64,000 bases of DNA from Paenibacillus silviterrae (lineage in GTDB: Bacteria > Bacillota > Bacilli > Paenibacillales > NBRC-103111). The notes below the pieces were generated by a model. The model worked only from the letters and a program-made list of their open reading frames with translations, made no database searches and had not been told where the DNA came from. The stretch covers positions 4,486,501 to 4,550,500 of the forward strand of contig NZ_JASKUT010000001.1 of assembly GCF_030167925.1 (NCBI RefSeq), given 5' to 3'. This document shows, piece by piece, positions 33,852 through 42,428 of this stretch. Position 1 is the stretch's first letter. Every line of letters begins with the position of its first letter. The position numbers were made by a program, and so were the translations under genes.

Positions 33852-35033
33852 TTGAAAAAGCTGATATTAACTTGCATGAGCTTCATTATTTGGTTCGCCG
33901 CCTGGGTCTCGCCTGCCCATGCTGGATTCAAAGATGTGGACAGTGCCCCTGAATATTCCTGGGCCAAGCCGTCCGTTGACGAGATGCAACGGAGAGGCAT
34001 TCTGACTGGATTTCCCGACGGCACCTTTCGGCCCGGCGAACCCGTAACCAAAGCCGAGTTTACGGTCATGGTATATCGCCTCTTTCCTTTGCTCCGCAGC
34101 CCTGAGCCCGCTGCTATTTCAGGCGTGCCGGAGAACCATTGGGCGAGTCGAGAATTTGCCGAGCTGTACAGCACCATCTGGCCTATTTATGCGGCGGATG
34201 AGCAAAATTTTTATAACGAAAGCTATACCTACATACCGGAGAAGCAGCTGTCCCGCTGGGAGGTACTAATGACATTGGACGCTCTGTTCAGCGTCATGAG
34301 GGGACCTTCAATCGCAGATTTGACTACATCGGATACATTGAAGCAACTGGAAAGGATAAAGGACGTTTCGTGGAACCGTTTCACTTCGTACGAGGAAGTT
34401 GAGAAAACCACCCAGAACCTGTCCCTTATGAAGCCGAAACTTGCATTGATTCAGGAGGGGACCGGGTTTGAATGGGCTGGAGATCTGGATTACGTCAAGG
34501 CTGAAGCCCTCTACCGTTATATGAAGCTCGGAGTCATCACACCGGATGCACAAGGTTTCTTTTATCCGGACAGGCTTGTCACGCGGGCGGAGGCCGCCAC
34601 AATTCTGAATCGGATGGTAGCGGCGGCAGGGGAGGATTATGCTTATGTGAAACAGGAGCAGCCTCTATCCGGTGCGTATCTTTCCCCTGGAGGGGGGACA
34701 GGCGTCGGAGCGAACTTGTTTTACACGGAACCCGATCAAACGATCATTTTGAGAGAAGCGCCCTCCTGGTATCGGGAACCGGGGAAGGTCCTGACGAAGG
34801 TAGCCATTCAGGTGGAATCGGAGCAAATCATGGACGTCTTTGTGACCATGAATGGACAGACCACCAAGTACACCTATGAGCAATTGCTGAACGGCACTGA
34901 TAAGATCGCCCTGGATGTGACGGGCGTGAAGAGCTTTCATGTCCAAGGCAAAGCCCGTTATCCGGAAAAGCTGCAAGAGACCGGCAACAATGAAGCGATG
35001 ATCTATGTCATGGATCCGGAAATGGAAAAATAA
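33852..35033 (+). CDS. SLH-domain surface protein (paralogue)
   Basis: A 393-residue exported protein. The signal peptide ends after about 24 residues (SPAHAG). SLH repeats: a clear one at about 26-80 (TGFPDGTFRPGEPVTKAEF), a divergent one near 95-150, and one near 215-260 (FFYPDRLVTRAEAATILNR). The C-terminal domain of about 90 residues has no known family. It is plainly a paralogue of 12693-14096, with the same repeat placing. The start is TTG 33852 with AAGGAG 10 bases upstream; a TTG at 33843 is too close. A terminator follows. Confidence 0.85.
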   Translation: MKKLILTCMSFIIWFAAWVSPAHAGFKDVDSAPEYSWAKPSVDEMQRRGILTGFPDGTFRPGEPVTKAEFTVMVYRLFPLLRSPEPAAISGVPENHWASREFAELYSTIWPIYAADEQNFYNESYTYIPEKQLSRWEVLMTLDALFSVMRGPSIADLTTSDTLKQLERIKDVSWNRFTSYEEVEKTTQNLSLMKPKLALIQEGTGFEWAGDLDYVKAEALYRYMKLGVITPDAQGFFYPDRLVTRAEAATILNRMVAAAGEDYAYVKQEQPLSGAYLSPGGGTGVGANLFYTEPDQTIILREAPSWYREPGKVLTKVAIQVESEQIMDVFVTMNGQTTKYTYEQLLNGTDKIALDVTGVKSFHVQGKARYPEKLQETGNNEAMIYVMDPEMEK

Positions 35034-35040
35034 CGGATCG

Positions 35041-35066
35041 GAGCAGCCATTAGGCTGCTCTTTTTT
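35041..35066 (+). terminator. Terminator after SLH paralogue
   Basis: GAGCAGCC, ATTA loop, GGCTGCTC, then T6. Confidence 0.93.
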
Positions 35067-35194
35067 AATTTGGCTTGACAAATCGAAAGAACCCAAGCAT
35101 ATCCATGCTTGAGCTCAACCGTATTAGGCAAATGCAGAACCATCCCACTGCCTGTTTCATCCGAAACCTGCGGGGTAGGCTCCTCGCCCCAATT

Positions 35195-35773
35195 TTAGAC
35201 CCTTAGCGAGCCGCGGAACCCTCTAGCAGCATAGTAGGATTCAGCTCCGTTGTGGTATACGAAGACCGTGTCGTAGCGACGATCACAAAAGATGGCCCCG
35301 CCGAGTTTTCTAATATTAGCGGGTGTTGTCACCCAGCTTGAAGTTTTCAAATCGAAATTTCCAAGTTTCTGCAACTCACGGTATTGTTCTTCTGTTAAAA
35401 GCTCGATGCCCATAGCAGCTGCCATATCGATCGCATTATTTTGCGGTTTATGTTCCTTCCTTGACTCCAGCGCTTCACGGTCGTAACAAATACTTCTGCG
35501 CCCTTTAGGGCTTTCCGCGGAACAATCGTAAAAAATATATTCGTCCGTCTTCGCGTCATGACCAATAACATCCGGTTCACCGCCGGTTCTCTCCATTTCA
35601 TAGAGTGACCACAGTTTTTCAGGATGCGCTTCGAGCTTTGCTTGTAGGTTTGCCCATTCAAGACCTTGATGGCGATTCATGTGTTTCTCATAACGGGCTT
35701 TTAGCGTTTGGAGTAGTTCTTCACGTTGTTCCGGCAATAACTCCTTACTATTGCTAATATCACTCTTTGTCAT
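35195..35773 (-). CDS. DUF4256 protein
   Basis: A 192-residue soluble protein matching the DUF4256 family: KLWSLYEMERTGGEPDV, DEYIFYDCSAESPKGRRS, and near the end AIFCDRRYDTVFVYHNGAE. No function is known for the family. ATG 35773 follows GGAG by 9 bases; an ATG at 35791 would add six residues. It stands alone, flanked by RluA-type and SLH genes. A hairpin CAAGCAT/ATGCTTG (35092-35109) lies downstream but has no T run. Confidence 0.85.
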   Translation of the reverse strand: MTKSDISNSKELLPEQREELLQTLKARYEKHMNRHQGLEWANLQAKLEAHPEKLWSLYEMERTGGEPDVIGHDAKTDEYIFYDCSAESPKGRRSICYDREALESRKEHKPQNNAIDMAAAMGIELLTEEQYRELQKLGNFDLKTSSWVTTPANIRKLGGAIFCDRRYDTVFVYHNGAESYYAARGFRGSLRV

Positions 35774-35883
35774 GTTAATTTCTCCTTTCAAAATATGCTA
35801 CTTTCTAGTGAGCAAGGAACAGCACTCCACATGTGACGCATGTGGAGGAAACATGTACGCCCAAACCATAGTTGGACATTGAT

Positions 35884-36804
35884 TTAGCCGGATGACGGTC
35901 GAAAAGGGTTCAGAAATGATTTGGGAATGTCCGTTTCAAAACGCAAAAGGTCACCTTTAATAGGATGTATAAAAGCTAACACTCGAGCGTGGAGTCCAAG
36001 TCGGTTAATTGCATTTGACTTCGAACCGTATTTTTTATCGCCTACAATGGGATGTCCTATGTCTTGCATGTGGACTCGTATTTGATTTTTTCGTCCGGTT
36101 TCGAGATGGACCTCCAGTAAGGTGAAGTTTCTATTGGACTGAATGATTTTGTAATGAGTCACAGCGTGTTGACCGTCATTCGGGTGAGGACTGGAGTACA
36201 TTTTCAGCGTGCTGCTTTCTTTTAACCAAGAAGAAATTGTGCCTTCCGGTTTCTTTACCGCACCTTCAACCAATGCCACATATGTACGCTCTTTCACGGA
36301 ATCCTGCCAGGAGTTCTGCATTAATTGCTGAACCCTCTCGCTTTTGGCGAACATCATCACGCCGGAAGTATCTCGGTCCAGGCGGTGAACAACAAAAATC
36401 CTGCCGCCAGGTTCTTTACTTCGAACATGAGTCATCAGCTGCCGAAAGGCTGTCATTTCATTTTCTTGGGGAGAAGCAATCGATAGCAAACCGGCATTCT
36501 TGTGAATGACAATGATGTCCTCGTCCTCATGCAAGATGGTTAACCCGGTGAGCAGCGGCTCTTCAATAACCTTATCCTTTCGAATAGTAATCGTTTGACC
36601 GGGTTCAAGTTGATAATTGTATTCCGTCACGACCTTGTCGTTAACCGATACTTGTCCGCGGGCTAATATGGACTTAACAGAATTGCGGCCTAGCTTGGAT
36701 AGTTTATGCAATAAAAAAGCCAGCAGCTCCGACGGTTCTTTAACAGTATAGTGACTTGTATTGGAACGGCTGGCTTTCGTATGGCTTCTTGTATTTTTAT
36801 ACAT
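35884..36804 (-). CDS. RluA-family pseudouridine synthase
   Basis: A 306-residue RNA pseudouridine synthase. An S4-like RNA-binding domain (about 25-85, SKLGRNSVKSILARGQVSVN) leads to the RluA catalytic domain with VVHRLDRDTSG (catalytic Asp) near 142, and the later motif LETGRKNQIRVHM near 235. The target RNA is not defined by sequence. Codon and base use are somewhat AT-richer than in neighbours. It is followed on the same strand, upstream, by the broken rlmCD-like gene. Confidence 0.92.
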   Translation of the reverse strand: MYKNTRSHTKASRSNTSHYTVKEPSELLAFLLHKLSKLGRNSVKSILARGQVSVNDKVVTEYNYQLEPGQTITIRKDKVIEEPLLTGLTILHEDEDIIVIHKNAGLLSIASPQENEMTAFRQLMTHVRSKEPGGRIFVVHRLDRDTSGVMMFAKSERVQQLMQNSWQDSVKERTYVALVEGAVKKPEGTISSWLKESSTLKMYSSPHPNDGQHAVTHYKIIQSNRNFTLLEVHLETGRKNQIRVHMQDIGHPIVGDKKYGSKSNAINRLGLHARVLAFIHPIKGDLLRFETDIPKSFLNPFRPSSG

Positions 36805-36822
36805 TATGAAGGACCTCCTGCT

Positions 36823-37404
36823 TCAACTGATTAATGAACAACAAACCACATGGCTCGTCTGCGGAAACATATCCACCGGCTGAATCCACTCAAGGCGGAA
36901 GCCGCCGTCCAGCAGCACCTTGCAGTCCTTCGCCAGCGTAGACGGGTTACACGATACGTACACGAGCCGCTCAGGCCTAACCGTGATCACGGCGTCGAGC
37001 AGCGGACGCTCGCACCCGGTGCGCGGCGGGTCCACGACGACGACTTCGGGCCCGCAGCTGGGCGGGATAGGACATATGCTGCAGCTGGCAGCCGCCGCAG
37101 CTCTCATAGACAGGGCAGGGCGGCTTGACCCGATCCGGCGACTTTTTCTCAATGTCGACCAGCTTGGCTGTGAGGAAGCTGGGCTCCACCTTGGTGACGG
37201 TAGCCTTCACCACTTCTTCAGGCAAAGCGCCGTCAATGAACGCGGCCTGCGCTTGTAATAGCCGACGCCTTCTCCGTTAATGCCGATCCGCTTAATGGTG
37301 ACGACATTCCGGTCGCCCGCCTTCACGTCCTCTGCCGTCCCAAGCGAGGGGAGCGGTCGTGAGGCTCCATTATTCCTACCATGTGGCATTACTTTATTCA
37401 TCAA
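36823..37404 (-). pseudogene. Broken RlmCD/TrmA-family 23S rRNA uracil methyltransferase
   Basis: Three frame pieces line up with one enzyme. The first (from 37404) carries a TRAM-like start, NVVTIKRIGINGEGVGYY; a one-base loss near 37255 shifts the frame; the second gives LPEEVVKATVTKVEPSF, and the iron-sulphur start CPVYESCGGCQLQHMSYPAQL; then about 250 internal residues are missing and a third frame begins at GPEVVVVDPPRTGCE and runs to the normal C-terminus (YVSCNPSTLAKDC, DMFPQTSHVVCC). So it has a frameshift and an internal deletion. The lost part contains most of the SAM-binding domain, and the gene cannot work. A second intact copy probably exists elsewhere. Confidence 0.85.
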
Positions 37405-37826
37405 GGATACGCTCCGTTTCTTACCCGATAGTCGTTCATTTGGATAAAAGCTGCTTCAACAGGCCGGTTAGCGTGTAATAAGGAATCGTGGCTCGAGCCC
37501 GCCGGCCCCATCCGAAAGGACGTTCACGGCGCGTCATCGGCGTCAAGCATCATCCATTACACTTCTGCCCGTGGATAGCAAGCCTACCTATTACTATACC
37601 ACAGCGACCCCTTCAAGCCGAAACGGGCTAACACATGCCGACTTTCCAAAGTAGATCATTCGAACAAACACATATTTTTCACAAATATCGGTAAAACTAT
37701 ATCCAAATCTGAATACAGTATGTATCGGGGAATTTTTAACGGTACGTTTATATTCCTCTAATCTTGTCTTCATATTTAGCGTGTAAGATAGGGGACAGGA
37801 TAAAACAAACGAAAGGATGTACGATA
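37405..37826. other. Gene-free region upstream of the rlmCD-like remnant
   Basis: No supported gene in these 422 bases. Open frames here lack ribosome sites and family matches. A promoter for the small downstream gene is possible near 37760 (AT-rich), but no clear hexamers are seen. Confidence 0.5.
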
Positions 37827-38051
37827 ATGATACTGTACCAAATGGCGAAACGATTGGAGCAGCGCAATCAGCTGAAGGAGACGATCGGCCGGACCGAAGG
37901 GAACGTCGAGGAGCTTCTGACACAGAAAGAGCAGGTCGAGGAACAGCTGCAGTCGCAAGCGAATGTATGGACGGAAGAAGGGCAGGACGCTTTTACGCTA
38001 TCCGCACTAACTCCCGAGATCGACGGAACGCAAACCACTTATACATGGTAG
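37827..38051 (+). CDS. Small coiled-coil hypothetical protein
   Basis: A 74-residue protein that I do not recognise. The first 55 residues (MAKRLEQRNQLKETIGRTEG, then NVEELLTQKEQVEEQLQ) are heptad-like and charged, giving a coiled coil; the end is polar (DGTQTTYTW). ATG 37827 has GAAAGGA 9 bases upstream; a longer reading adds 21 residues with no site. It lies between the broken methyltransferase remnant and a radical-SAM gene. Confidence 0.6.
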   Translation: MILYQMAKRLEQRNQLKETIGRTEGNVEELLTQKEQVEEQLQSQANVWTEEGQDAFTLSALTPEIDGTQTTYTW

Positions 38052-38163
38052 ATGGGAAAATGGGATCGAACTTCGGATTCCATTTTCTTTTTTTGTAATC
38101 GTGCAGGTTTCCGTGTAGAATTGAGGGATAAATCCACTTGATATAAAGGAATTGCATACCCTT

Positions 38164-39933
38164 ATGAACATCGTTCTATCCACGTTAAACGCCAAATATA
38201 TTCATATGTCGCTCGCGCTTCGCTATTTGAAATCGTTTGCCGAGAAGGACTTCCCGAGCATTGCTATCGCCGAGTATACGATCAAGGACCCGGCCATGAA
38301 CATCGTATCGGACCTTTACCAACGAAAGCCGGATGTGATCGGCTTCTCCTGTTATATCTGGAACATTGAAGAGACCATCGTCGTGATCGGAATGCTTCGC
38401 AAAATTATGCCGAACGTAACGATCGTACTCGGCGGGCCGGAGGTTTCGTACGATACGGACTATTGGATGAACCGTCTGCCCGAGGTGGATTTCATTGTAA
38501 TGGGGGAGGGGGAGGAAACCTTCCACCACCTGCTCACGGAGCTCCAAGGAGACAAGGCGTACTACAGCGTCTTCGGGCTTGCTTACCGGAGCAAGAAGGA
38601 TGGCAGTGTCGTGCTGAACGCACCGCGGCCGAAGCTTCAGCTGGATGACATTCCGTCGCCTCATCGATTTGCCGAGGACGTGCCTAGCCTGGCAAGCCGT
38701 GTCGTGTACTTCGAGACGAGCCGAGGCTGTCCGTTCAGCTGTCAATTTTGCCTTTCTTCTATAGAAGTGGGTGTGCGGTATTTCGACATGGAACGGACGA
38801 AGAGCGATCTTCTGTATTTGATCGACTCCGGAGCGAAGCTGATTAAGTTCGTTGATCGCACCTTCAATATCAAGCGTGACTATGCGATGGAAATTTTCGA
38901 ATTCCTGATCCGGAACCATCGCGGCTGCGTGTTCCAGTTCGAGATTACGGCGGATATTATGCGCCCCGAGGTGCTGGACTACTTGGCTGAAAATGCGCCT
39001 CCAGGAGTGTTCCGCTTCGAAATCGGCGTGCAGTCGACGAATGATCTCACCAACAGCCTGGTGAAGCGAAGACAAAACTTCTCCAAATTGACACGGACGG
39101 TCATGAAGGTGAAGGAAAGCGGCAAGATCGATCAGCATTTGGACCTTATTGCCGGACTGCCGGAGGAGGATTACTACAGCTTCCGCAAAACGTTCAACGA
39201 CGTATTCGCTTTGCGGCCGGAGGAGCTGCAGCTCGGCTTTCTGAAGATGCTTCGCGGTACCGGCATGAGGCATGATGCGGAGAAATACGGCTACATTTAT
39301 ATGGACCATGCGCCCTACGAAATTTTGGGTAACGACATCCTTCCTTTCTCGGATCTGGTAAGAATCAAGCGGGTGGAGGATGTGCTGGAGAAGTATTGGA
39401 ATGCGCACCGGATGGATCATACGGTGGAGTATTTGATCACGCGGGAATTTGCTTCGCCCTTCGATTTCTTTCAAGAGTTCGGGGATTATTGGGAAGCGCA
39501 GGGCTGGCAGAAGATCGGGCATCAGCTGGAGGATCTTTTCACGCGATTGCTCGCGTTCCTGCAGGATCGGGGAACGGAGCGAATGGATGTGGTTGAAGGG
39601 CTCATGAAGCTCGATTACTTCCAGAATCACAAGTACAAGCCGCGGAAAATCTGGTGGGATTTCACTCTCGACAAGGCACAGCAGTTAGCTTACATGCGGC
39701 TGCTGGCGGAGCATCCGGAACAGGCGGCAGGCGGTTTCGCTGAGCTGCGGATCAGCGAGAAGGACCTTCACAAGCATGTCATGGTGGAGGTTGTGCCATT
39801 CGATCTTGCGCGCTATTTATCCTCGGGTGAGCTAGAGCCGGGCAAGCCGCAGCTGCTCATTGCTTATTTCCCGCCGGACGGGGCGGCAAAAGCCCAAGCC
39901 TACGCGATGGATGCAGATGCAGCAGTAGTATAA
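38164..39933 (+). CDS. B12-binding radical SAM protein (DUF4080)
   Basis: A 589-residue enzyme. An N-terminal cobalamin-binding domain (about 1-140, PDVIGFSCYIWNIEETI, VLGGPEVSYD) leads to a radical SAM domain with the iron-sulphur motif CPFSCQFC (about 183-190) and then a long C-terminal DUF4080-like region. The family often acts as a methyltransferase on unknown substrates, but no product is known. ATG 38164 follows AAAGGA by 13 bases; a TTG at 38152 is too close. A bidirectional terminator follows before manA. Confidence 0.92.
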   Translation: MNIVLSTLNAKYIHMSLALRYLKSFAEKDFPSIAIAEYTIKDPAMNIVSDLYQRKPDVIGFSCYIWNIEETIVVIGMLRKIMPNVTIVLGGPEVSYDTDYWMNRLPEVDFIVMGEGEETFHHLLTELQGDKAYYSVFGLAYRSKKDGSVVLNAPRPKLQLDDIPSPHRFAEDVPSLASRVVYFETSRGCPFSCQFCLSSIEVGVRYFDMERTKSDLLYLIDSGAKLIKFVDRTFNIKRDYAMEIFEFLIRNHRGCVFQFEITADIMRPEVLDYLAENAPPGVFRFEIGVQSTNDLTNSLVKRRQNFSKLTRTVMKVKESGKIDQHLDLIAGLPEEDYYSFRKTFNDVFALRPEELQLGFLKMLRGTGMRHDAEKYGYIYMDHAPYEILGNDILPFSDLVRIKRVEDVLEKYWNAHRMDHTVEYLITREFASPFDFFQEFGDYWEAQGWQKIGHQLEDLFTRLLAFLQDRGTERMDVVEGLMKLDYFQNHKYKPRKIWWDFTLDKAQQLAYMRLLAEHPEQAAGGFAELRISEKDLHKHVMVEVVPFDLARYLSSGELEPGKPQLLIAYFPPDGAAKAQAYAMDADAAVV

Positions 39934-39935
39934 TA

Positions 39936-39987
39936 AAAACACCGTACCTGGAAAACGCTGCAGCTCAGCGCCAGGTACGGTGTTTTT
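39936..39987. terminator. Bidirectional terminator
   Basis: AAAACACCGTACCTGG and CCAGGTACGGTGTTTT enclose a smaller hairpin. It ends the radical-SAM gene and the convergent manA. Confidence 0.9.
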
Positions 39988-39997
39988 GCGTTGTGGT

Positions 39998-40963
39998 TTA
40001 CGGTAAGTAGCTGCGGAGTACGGTCATGCTTCCCTGCAGCGTGTAATCACCCAGGTTGGCGGGGATCAGATAACAGTCGCCCGGATTGACGGACACTTCG
40101 CCGCCGTCCCAACGGATCGCTCCCGTACCGTCGCAAATGATATGAATCAGGAAGCTCTCGGGTGTCGTCTGCAGGCTCCAGGAGCCCTCCACATGCCCTT
40201 TCTCCGTAACGAAGAATGGCGTGTCCGCCAAGGTCAGCCAGCTGTTGTCCTGGGACAAGTCCGTCTTCATATAAGTAGCTCCGGAGCCCTCATAGGCCGT
40301 TACATTAAGCGAGTCCTCCACGTGCAGCTCACGGGGCTTGCCGTCCAGGCCTAGACGGTTATAGTCGTACACACGATAGGTTGTGTCGGAGTTCTGCTGG
40401 ATCTCGGCGACCAAAACACCTGCACCCAGAGCATGAACCGTACCCGCCGGAATATAGAAGGAGTCTCCGGCAGCGACTGAAATTTCATTCAGGCAGTCCA
40501 TGATGCGATTCTCCTCGATCGCCTGCGCAAGCGATTCGCGGGTCACGCCGTCCTTCAGGCCGTAAATGATCTTTGCGCCCGGCTTGGCATCCAGAATATA
40601 CCACATTTCGGTTTTGCCCAGCTCGCCCGTCTGGAGTCGCTCATAATCGTCATTCGGGTGCACCTGCACCGACAAATCGTCATTGCAATCCAGCAGCTTA
40701 ATCAGCAGCGGAAAGCGTCCGTTCTTCTTGGAGAAGCCCTTGCTTCCGAAGAAAGCCTCGCCATATTGCTCGCGGATTTGGTCCAGACCGAGGCCGGCAA
40801 GCTCGCCGTTCATGACAGAGGTGGTTCCGTTCGGATGGTCTCCGATCATCCAGCCTTCGCCGATATGGCCTTCCGGCAGGTCGAATCCGAATTGCTCCAA
40901 AGCCCGGCCGCCCCAGACACGTTCTTTAAATTCCGGCTTGAATTGTAAAGGATATGGTTTCAA
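39998..40963 (-). CDS. manA: Mannose-6-phosphate isomerase (type I)
   Basis: A 321-residue zinc enzyme interconverting mannose 6-phosphate and fructose 6-phosphate. Family signatures are KPEFKERVWGGR near the start, LSVQVHPNDDYE near 97-108 (zinc ligands), and the later YIPAGTVHALGAGVLVAEIQ near 170-190. Length and two-domain form (cupin folds) are normal. Alone on the minus strand; in B. subtilis several such genes exist and this may be one of two or more. Confidence 0.94.
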   Translation of the reverse strand: MKPYPLQFKPEFKERVWGGRALEQFGFDLPEGHIGEGWMIGDHPNGTTSVMNGELAGLGLDQIREQYGEAFFGSKGFSKKNGRFPLLIKLLDCNDDLSVQVHPNDDYERLQTGELGKTEMWYILDAKPGAKIIYGLKDGVTRESLAQAIEENRIMDCLNEISVAAGDSFYIPAGTVHALGAGVLVAEIQQNSDTTYRVYDYNRLGLDGKPRELHVEDSLNVTAYEGSGATYMKTDLSQDNSWLTLADTPFFVTEKGHVEGSWSLQTTPESFLIHIICDGTGAIRWDGGEVSVNPGDCYLIPANLGDYTLQGSMTVLRSYLP

Positions 40964-41032
40964 CTCTCTGCTCCCTGCTTTCTCTATTTGGTAAAAGAAC
41001 CCTTGATGCTATCTGGATTATAGCTTATCTAG

Positions 41033-41605
41033 CTATCTCTTTTCTATAGCGATGACATAGGGAGGGTGATTTTTTTGGTTAAGAAAACGGTATTGCAGCA
41101 CTTGAAATTCCTTCTGAGGAAGCGCCGCAGCCCAAGCCTCGACCGCCTCTGCCTCCTCCATGCCGCCCGGATGACCCGTGTACAGCACGATCGTGATGAC
41201 CCCGCCGCGGCGAAGCAGCTGAGCGGAGGCATCAAGCGCAGGAAGGGTGGAGGAGGCCGTAGTTATGACGGCATGGTCCTGTCCCGGCAGGTAGCCGAGG
41301 TTGTACATGACCGCGGCTACCTTGCCGTGCTGCTCTTGCGGCACGCGCTCAAGCAGCTCCGCGTGGCTGCATAAGTGCAGCCGGACATCGCTGTCCGGCT
41401 GTTCTGCTGCGAGGCGCCGAGCGGTTTGCTCCAGCGCCTGGGATTGAATGTCGAAGGCGTGCACGACGCCTGCGGAACCGGCCAGGCGGGACAGGAAGAC
41501 GGTGTCGACTCCGTTCCCTGCGGTAGCGTCGATGACGATTTCGCCCGGCTGCACACGCACCTCGATCAGTTGATGGGCAAAGCTAAGAATGGATACGAAG
41601 CCCAC
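41033..41605 (-). CDS. Class I SAM rRNA methyltransferase (YtqB family)
   Basis: A 190-residue methyltransferase of the YtqB/MraW-related group. The SAM site is IVIDATAGNGVDTVFLSRLAG near 24-44 (part shown: DATAGNGVDT), the next motif VVHAFDIQSQAL, and later KVAAVMYNLGYLPG. The family acts on RNA in some members; the target is unknown here. In B. subtilis ytqB and ytqA (next on the other side at 42429-43379) are neighbours, as they are here apart from a lipoprotein gene. Confidence 0.85.
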   Translation of the reverse strand: MGFVSILSFAHQLIEVRVQPGEIVIDATAGNGVDTVFLSRLAGSAGVVHAFDIQSQALEQTARRLAAEQPDSDVRLHLCSHAELLERVPQEQHGKVAAVMYNLGYLPGQDHAVITTASSTLPALDASAQLLRRGGVITIVLYTGHPGGMEEAEAVEAWAAALPQKEFQVLQYRFLNQKNHPPYVIAIEKR

Positions 41606-41793
41606 GATGTCTCTAGTCCTTCCGTATATAAGATTCAGAGGAAATAACGAACTTTGAAGGTAAAGGGAAATCAGATAATATAAGCAAAATAAGTCCGTGA
41701 AAATCCGTTATTCGTGCGAAATAGGAGCAAGTGTAAGGAATAAGATGCTGAAAGTCCGCTAATTACTTCTGCCATAGGTTCCGAGCGCTTACG
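41606..41793. other. AT-rich spacer with repeated short words
   Basis: The spacer holds words such as AAATCCGTTATTCGTG, GGAATAAGATGCTG and AAAGTCCGCTAATTAC that partly echo one another. No gene or terminator seen. Confidence 0.4.
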
Positions 41794-42333
41794 TTACTTC
41801 CCAGCGCCCGCCCGCGGGACGTCATGCAGCTCTCCTTGACCTGTGCCTGCGCTTACCGTCTCGCCGGGTACTCCCGCCGGCTCCGCCGTCGCCTTCGGCG
41901 GCGTCAGCGGCTCGCTCGGCGCTGTCGTGGCCGGCTCGCTCGCCTTGGCGGGCTCCGACGCCGCCTTCGCCGGCTCTTGCACCGGCTGCGCGGCCGGCTT
42001 TGGCGTCGGCTGCGTCGGCGGCGGCACCGCGGCCACCGGCGATTGAGCCGGCGCCGTGGGTGCTGCCGCCGGCCCGCCGCTTGCCGCGCTGCCGCCGGCT
42101 CCGCCAGCGCCTGCATCCACGCCCGCATTGGCGCTCGCCGCCGCCCCCGGGCTCACCGCGCCGCCCGGCGTGCTAGCGCCGGACTCCGCCTTCGGGGGCG
42201 TCGCCAGCTCGCCTACCGCGGGCGCAGTCACCGCCGGCTTGGCCGGCTCCGGCGCCTTCTCGCCGCATGCGGCCAAGGCCAGCACCGCTGTGCCGAGCAC
42301 AATCCCCGCATACCAAGTTACATTTTTTCTCAT
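41794..42333 (-). CDS. Ala/Pro-rich lipoprotein of low complexity
   Basis: A 179-residue lipoprotein with the lipobox LAAC (LALAAC). Beyond residue 24 almost every residue is Ala, Pro, Gly, Ser, Glu or Lys, with repeated EPAKA-like steps (EPAKAASEPAKASEPATTA) and PTPKPAAQP. No domain is seen. The coding stretch is much GC-richer than its surroundings. ATG 42333 follows GAGGGG at 8 bases. Such a rod may span the wall or be a spacer. Antisense reading frames here are long only because of the repetitive composition. Confidence 0.7.
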   Translation of the reverse strand: MRKNVTWYAGIVLGTAVLALAACGEKAPEPAKPAVTAPAVGELATPPKAESGASTPGGAVSPGAAASANAGVDAGAGGAGGSAASGGPAAAPTAPAQSPVAAVPPPTQPTPKPAAQPVQEPAKAASEPAKASEPATTAPSEPLTPPKATAEPAGVPGETVSAGTGQGELHDVPRAGAGK

Positions 42334-42428
42334 GGGCTATCCCCTCTATTCCTCAATCAGTAGATGTCTGTATCCTGGGAAATGAAGCTACCCAATATAT
42401 CGGCTCCCTTACCGCAGAAATGAACCCT

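Noticed and set aside
37594..37923. Minus-strand frame of 109 residues
   Set aside because: Composition and lack of a ribosome site argue against it, and it overlaps the plus-strand small gene.
38185..39630. Long minus-strand open frame opposite the radical SAM gene
   Set aside because: Shadow of the GC-rich coding strand; no start site or known motif.
41824..42363. Plus-strand Arg/Leu-rich frame opposite the lipoprotein
   Set aside because: Produced by GC-rich low-complexity DNA; the minus strand has a signal peptide, lipobox and ribosome site.
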